Source: Pseudomonas reactans
GTDB taxonomy: Bacteria; Pseudomonadota; Gammaproteobacteria; Pseudomonadales; Pseudomonadaceae
NCBI RefSeq assembly: GCF_013385825.1
Contig: NZ_JACAPG010000010.1
Location: 1-64,000, forward strand
DNA length: 64,000 nt
Direction of reading: 5' to 3'
Position numbers and translations under genes: made by a program. Shown piece after piece: positions 61,491 to 64,000 of the stretch (positions within the stretch are counted from its first letter, which is position 1; each line of letters begins with the position of its first letter). Under the pieces are notes generated by a model that was given only the letters and a program-made list of their open reading frames with translations, was not told where the DNA came from and made no database searches.

Positions 61491-62273
61491 ATGCCAAGCC
61501 CCAACCGCGCCTTGCGCCTGCTGCTGATCGGCCTGCTCGCCAGCCTGTTGCAAGCCTGCAACACCGACCTCTACACCAACCTCAGCGAGCGCGATGCCAA
61601 CGCCATGGTCGCGGTGCTGCTGCGCGGTGGCATCCCGGCGGAGCGCAAGGCCCAGGACAACGGCCAGCTCAAGGTGGTGGTCGATGAGTCACGCTTTGCC
61701 GAAGCCATGACCCTGCTCGACAACGCCGGCCTGCCGCAGCAGAGCTTTTCCAACATGGGCGAGGTGTTCAAGGGCAATGGCCTGGTGTCGTCGCCGGTGC
61801 AGGAGCGGGCGCAGATGATCTATGCGCTGAGTGAAGAACTGTCGCACTCGGTGTCACAGATCGACGGCATCGTCGCCGCCCGCGTGCACGTGGTGCTGCC
61901 GGACAACGACTTGCTCAAGCGCGTGATTTCGCCGTCGTCGGCCTCGGTATTGGTGCGTTACGACCCAGGCACCGACATCAATACGCTGATCCCGCAGATC
62001 AAGACCCTGGTCGCCAACGGTATTTCCGGCCTGAGCTATGACGGCGTTTCAGTAACGGCAATCAAGGCAGCCGTGGCGATCAGCAATAACCCGGCACAGC
62101 CGCGCCTGGCCCGCTTCATGGGCCTGTGGCTGCTGGAAGACAACCTGCCCCAGGCGCGGCTGATGTTCGGTGCGCTTTTATTGATCGCGCTCGGCGCCTT
62201 GGGGGTGCTGGCCCGTCAGCACTGGGCGCGTCGCCAGTCTCAGGCGCTGTATGTGCTCAAGGAGGGTGAATGA
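61491..62273 (+). CDS. sctJ: T3SS inner-ring lipoprotein SctJ (HrcJ/RhcJ)
   Basis: 260 aa. Lipobox LLQAC, then YscJ/FliF ring domains: TNLSERDANAMVAVLLRGGIPAERK and VSQIDGIVAARVHVVLP. C-terminal membrane helix at about 220-242 (LMFGALLLIALGALGVLA). Forms the inner of the two inner-membrane rings with SctD. Overlaps sctK by 4 bp. Confidence 0.95.
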   Translation: MPSPNRALRLLLIGLLASLLQACNTDLYTNLSERDANAMVAVLLRGGIPAERKAQDNGQLKVVVDESRFAEAMTLLDNAGLPQQSFSNMGEVFKGNGLVSSPVQERAQMIYALSEELSHSVSQIDGIVAARVHVVLPDNDLLKRVISPSSASVLVRYDPGTDINTLIPQIKTLVANGISGLSYDGVSVTAIKAAVAISNNPAQPRLARFMGLWLLEDNLPQARLMFGALLLIALGALGVLARQHWARRQSQALYVLKEGE

Positions 62274-62884
62274 GTCTGTTCGAACGCTGGCAGGGGCTGG
62301 TCGCCGAGCCGTTGCAGTTCGTGCGTGGGCCGAGCCTGGGCGCGTGTTTTGCCGATGAATTGCCCGACGCCGTGCTGCAGGCGATGCACGGCCAGCCGCG
62401 TTTTCGCCAGCGCCTGGAGCAGTTGCTGGTCAGCCATTATCAACTGGCGCCCATGGACCAGTTGGTCACGCCGTTGGCGGCGGACTTGTCGGTCTTGCTG
62501 CTGTCACCCGCGCAGTTCGCCCGCTTGCCGAGGCTGTGCGGGGCGATTTGGCATGCCGCGACCTTGAGCCGAGAGATCCGTCGCGAGGTGGTCAATGAGC
62601 TGCGCGAGGGCCTGGGTGCTGAAGTCTTTGTTTCCGCGCTGGCCCTGCGCCAACTCGGCGGCGCTGCGGATTTGCTGCGCGATCCCAGCGAATTGATCGA
62701 GGCCATCGACCGCGACGGCCAAGGCTGTGTCGCCGCCTGGCTGCACGCCCAGCATGCCGATTGGCAGGGCTGGTTGCGTTTGCGCTTTGCCTTCCCCCAG
62801 GGCCATAGCGCCCGAGTGCCGCGTGACCTGGAAATCGTCCAAGCCGCCGCCGCGTGCCTGTTGGCCGAGGAGATGACGTCATGA
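62270..62884 (+). CDS. sctK: T3SS sorting-platform accessory protein SctK-like (HrpD/NolU)
   Basis: 204 aa. Soluble, Leu/Arg-rich helical protein; no motif, but size and position between sctJ and sctL match NolU/HrpD/YscK. Links SctD to the SctQ platform. Overlaps both neighbours by 4 bp. Confidence 0.75.
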   Translation: MSLFERWQGLVAEPLQFVRGPSLGACFADELPDAVLQAMHGQPRFRQRLEQLLVSHYQLAPMDQLVTPLAADLSVLLLSPAQFARLPRLCGAIWHAATLSREIRREVVNELREGLGAEVFVSALALRQLGGAADLLRDPSELIEAIDRDGQGCVAAWLHAQHADWQGWLRLRFAFPQGHSARVPRDLEIVQAAAACLLAEEMTS

Positions 62885-63465
62885 GCGAATTGCCGAGCCG
62901 TCCCACCGCACGCATCCTGCGCGCCGAAGATGCCGCGTTATGGAGTGACGGCTTTGCCTTCCTGCAAGCGGCCAAGCAACAGGCCGAACAGATCAAGGCC
63001 GACAGCGAACAATGGCTGAGCAGCGCCCGCGCCGACGGCTTCGAAAGCGCCCGCCAAGCCGGGGCCGAACAGGTCGCGCAATTGCTGCTGCACACCCAGT
63101 CCCAGGTGCAGCATTACTTGAGCAGCCTGGAAGCCTCCCTGGCCGACCTGGCGCTGGGCATCGTGCGTGAAGTGCTGGGCGAACTGGACAACGCCGACCG
63201 CGTGGTGCGCAGTACCCGACAGGCCTTGAGCGCGTTTCGCCAGGACCAGGCGCTGACCCTGTGGGTGCCGCCAGCGGAGGTCGATGCGTTGCGCCAACGC
63301 CTCAAGCTGGAAGGGCTGGCGATTGCCGTGGATGCGGACGAACAGTTGCAGTCTGGCCAGGCGCGGCTGAACAGCCCCGCCGGTTCAGTTGAACTGGGCC
63401 TCGAAGCCCAATTGCAAAACCTGCGACGCAGCCTGTTGCCCTTCGCCGAAGAGGGCGTGGCATGA
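62881..63465 (+). CDS. sctL: T3SS ATPase stator/regulator SctL (HrpE/RhcL)
   Basis: 194 aa. N-terminal region followed by an Ala/Gln/Glu-rich coiled coil (AKQQAEQIKADSEQWLSSARADGFESAR...) and a C-terminal FliH-like domain. Binds and controls the SctN ATPase encoded next, overlapping it by 4 bp. Confidence 0.88.
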   Translation: MSELPSRPTARILRAEDAALWSDGFAFLQAAKQQAEQIKADSEQWLSSARADGFESARQAGAEQVAQLLLHTQSQVQHYLSSLEASLADLALGIVREVLGELDNADRVVRSTRQALSAFRQDQALTLWVPPAEVDALRQRLKLEGLAIAVDADEQLQSGQARLNSPAGSVELGLEAQLQNLRRSLLPFAEEGVA

Positions 63466-64000
63466 ACCTGGAGCAGCTGCTGCCACGCCTTTCCGGGCGC
63501 CTGGCCCAGGCCCGCTTGCGCCCCATGCACGGCACGGTGTTGAGCATTCGTGGTGTATTACTGCGGGCCAGTGTGGCCGGCGCGAGCATCGGTGAACTGT
63601 GCCAACTGCGTGATCCCGGCAGCGCCCGCAGCCTGAGCGCCGAGGTGATCGGCTTTGACGGTGACGAGGCGATCCTGTCGCCCATCGGCTCCATGGAAGG
63701 GCTGTCCACCCGCACTCAGATCACCGCCACCGGCGAAACCCTGGGCGTGGCGGTGGGTGATGCACAGCTGGGGAGGGTGATCAGCCCCATGGGCGATTTT
63801 CTCGACGGCGACGGCCTCCCACCGACTGTGGCCCTGCAGCATTACCCGCTGCACGCCGAACCCCCGGCACCGTTTTTCCGGCAGTTAATCGTGCGCTCCA
63901 TGGCGCTGGGCATTCGTTCCATCGACGGCCTGCTGACCCTGGCCCAGGGCCAACGCATGGGTATCTTTGGTGAGCCCGGCGTGGGCAAGTCATCGTTGCT
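63462..64000 (+). CDS. sctN: T3SS ATPase SctN (HrcN/RhcN), truncated by the window end
   Basis: The first 179 codons are visible. N-terminal beta-barrel domain (GTVLSIRGVLLRASVAGASIGELCQL), then the start of the catalytic domain (FFRQLIVRSMALGIRSIDGLLTLAQGQRMGIFGEPG). The sequence stops just after the Walker A motif GEPGVGKSSL. It unfolds and strips chaperones from substrates. Further T3SS genes (SctO, Q, R, S, T, U) are expected beyond the window. Confidence 0.93.
   Translation, partial: MNLEQLLPRLSGRLAQARLRPMHGTVLSIRGVLLRASVAGASIGELCQLRDPGSARSLSAEVIGFDGDEAILSPIGSMEGLSTRTQITATGETLGVAVGDAQLGRVISPMGDFLDGDGLPPTVALQHYPLHAEPPAPFFRQLIVRSMALGIRSIDGLLTLAQGQRMGIFGEPGVGKSSL

Overview
The window is chromosomal DNA of a Pseudomonas of the fluorescens group. 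The evidence is the high G+C coding sequence, the dispersed GTAGGAGC-headed REP repeats, and typical pseudomonad blocks (ppiB-lpxH/glnS-cysS, a fused-MnhAB antiporter operon, an SfnB-type sulfur cluster). No tRNA, rRNA, CRISPR array, transposase or phage gene was found.

Layout. (1) 1-12.1 kb, minus strand: a CupD-like chaperone/usher fimbrial operon (pilin, chaperone, usher) preceded by four regulators in the order of the P. aeruginosa PA14 pvrS-pvrR-rcsC-rcsB locus. No tip adhesin follows the usher inside the window; REP repeats follow instead. An almost identical 18-bp box lies upstream of both the first regulator and the pilin. (2) 12.1-16.9 kb: MarR repressor plus an EmrAB/outer-membrane-factor tripartite pump behind a promoter carrying two copies of a palindromic operator. 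(3) 17-23.6 kb: housekeeping genes lpxH, ppiB, glnS, cysS, a RibD-C/DHFR-like reductase, a second-type signal peptidase I and a HIT protein. (4) 23.7-29.7 kb: six-gene Mnh/Mrp cation/proton antiporter operon. (5) 29.9-31.5 kb: DMT exporter divergent from an XRE-cupin regulator. (6) 31.6-41.9 kb: sigma-54-type promoter, SfnB-like flavoprotein, a small protein resembling the SfnB tail, an NtaA/DszA-type monooxygenase, then a branched-chain-amino-acid-type ABC transporter operon that starts with a truncated acyl-CoA-synthetase relic and ends with an FAD/NAD(P)-binding protein. (7) 41.9-47.7 kb: MacAB-TolC-like efflux operon with a divergent TetR regulator. (8) 47.9-52.1 kb: FUSC membrane protein, GapN-type dehydrogenase, DyP peroxidase, Cu/Zn SOD. 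(9) 52.2-64.0 kb: a stand-alone winged-helix regulator and a rhizobial-type (Rhc-like) type III secretion gene cluster, cut by the window end inside the ATPase gene.

The most interesting region is the T3SS. Its secretin is split into two genes about 1.6 kb apart. The N0/N1 half looks like a T3SS secretin. The pore half looks like a Tad/Flp-pilus CpaC/RcpA secretin with its own signal peptide. Between the halves lie a short CpaD-like lipoprotein and, on the opposite strand, a TadD-like TPR lipoprotein. This suggests an outer-membrane module taken from a Tad pilus and attached to a T3SS basal body (SctD, X?, Y, V, I, J, K, L, N). A 53-aa gene in a SctF/NopA-like position and a 77-aa gene before SctI are candidate needle/pilus or early-substrate proteins.

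All assignments come from reading the sequence and recalling protein families; no database search was run.
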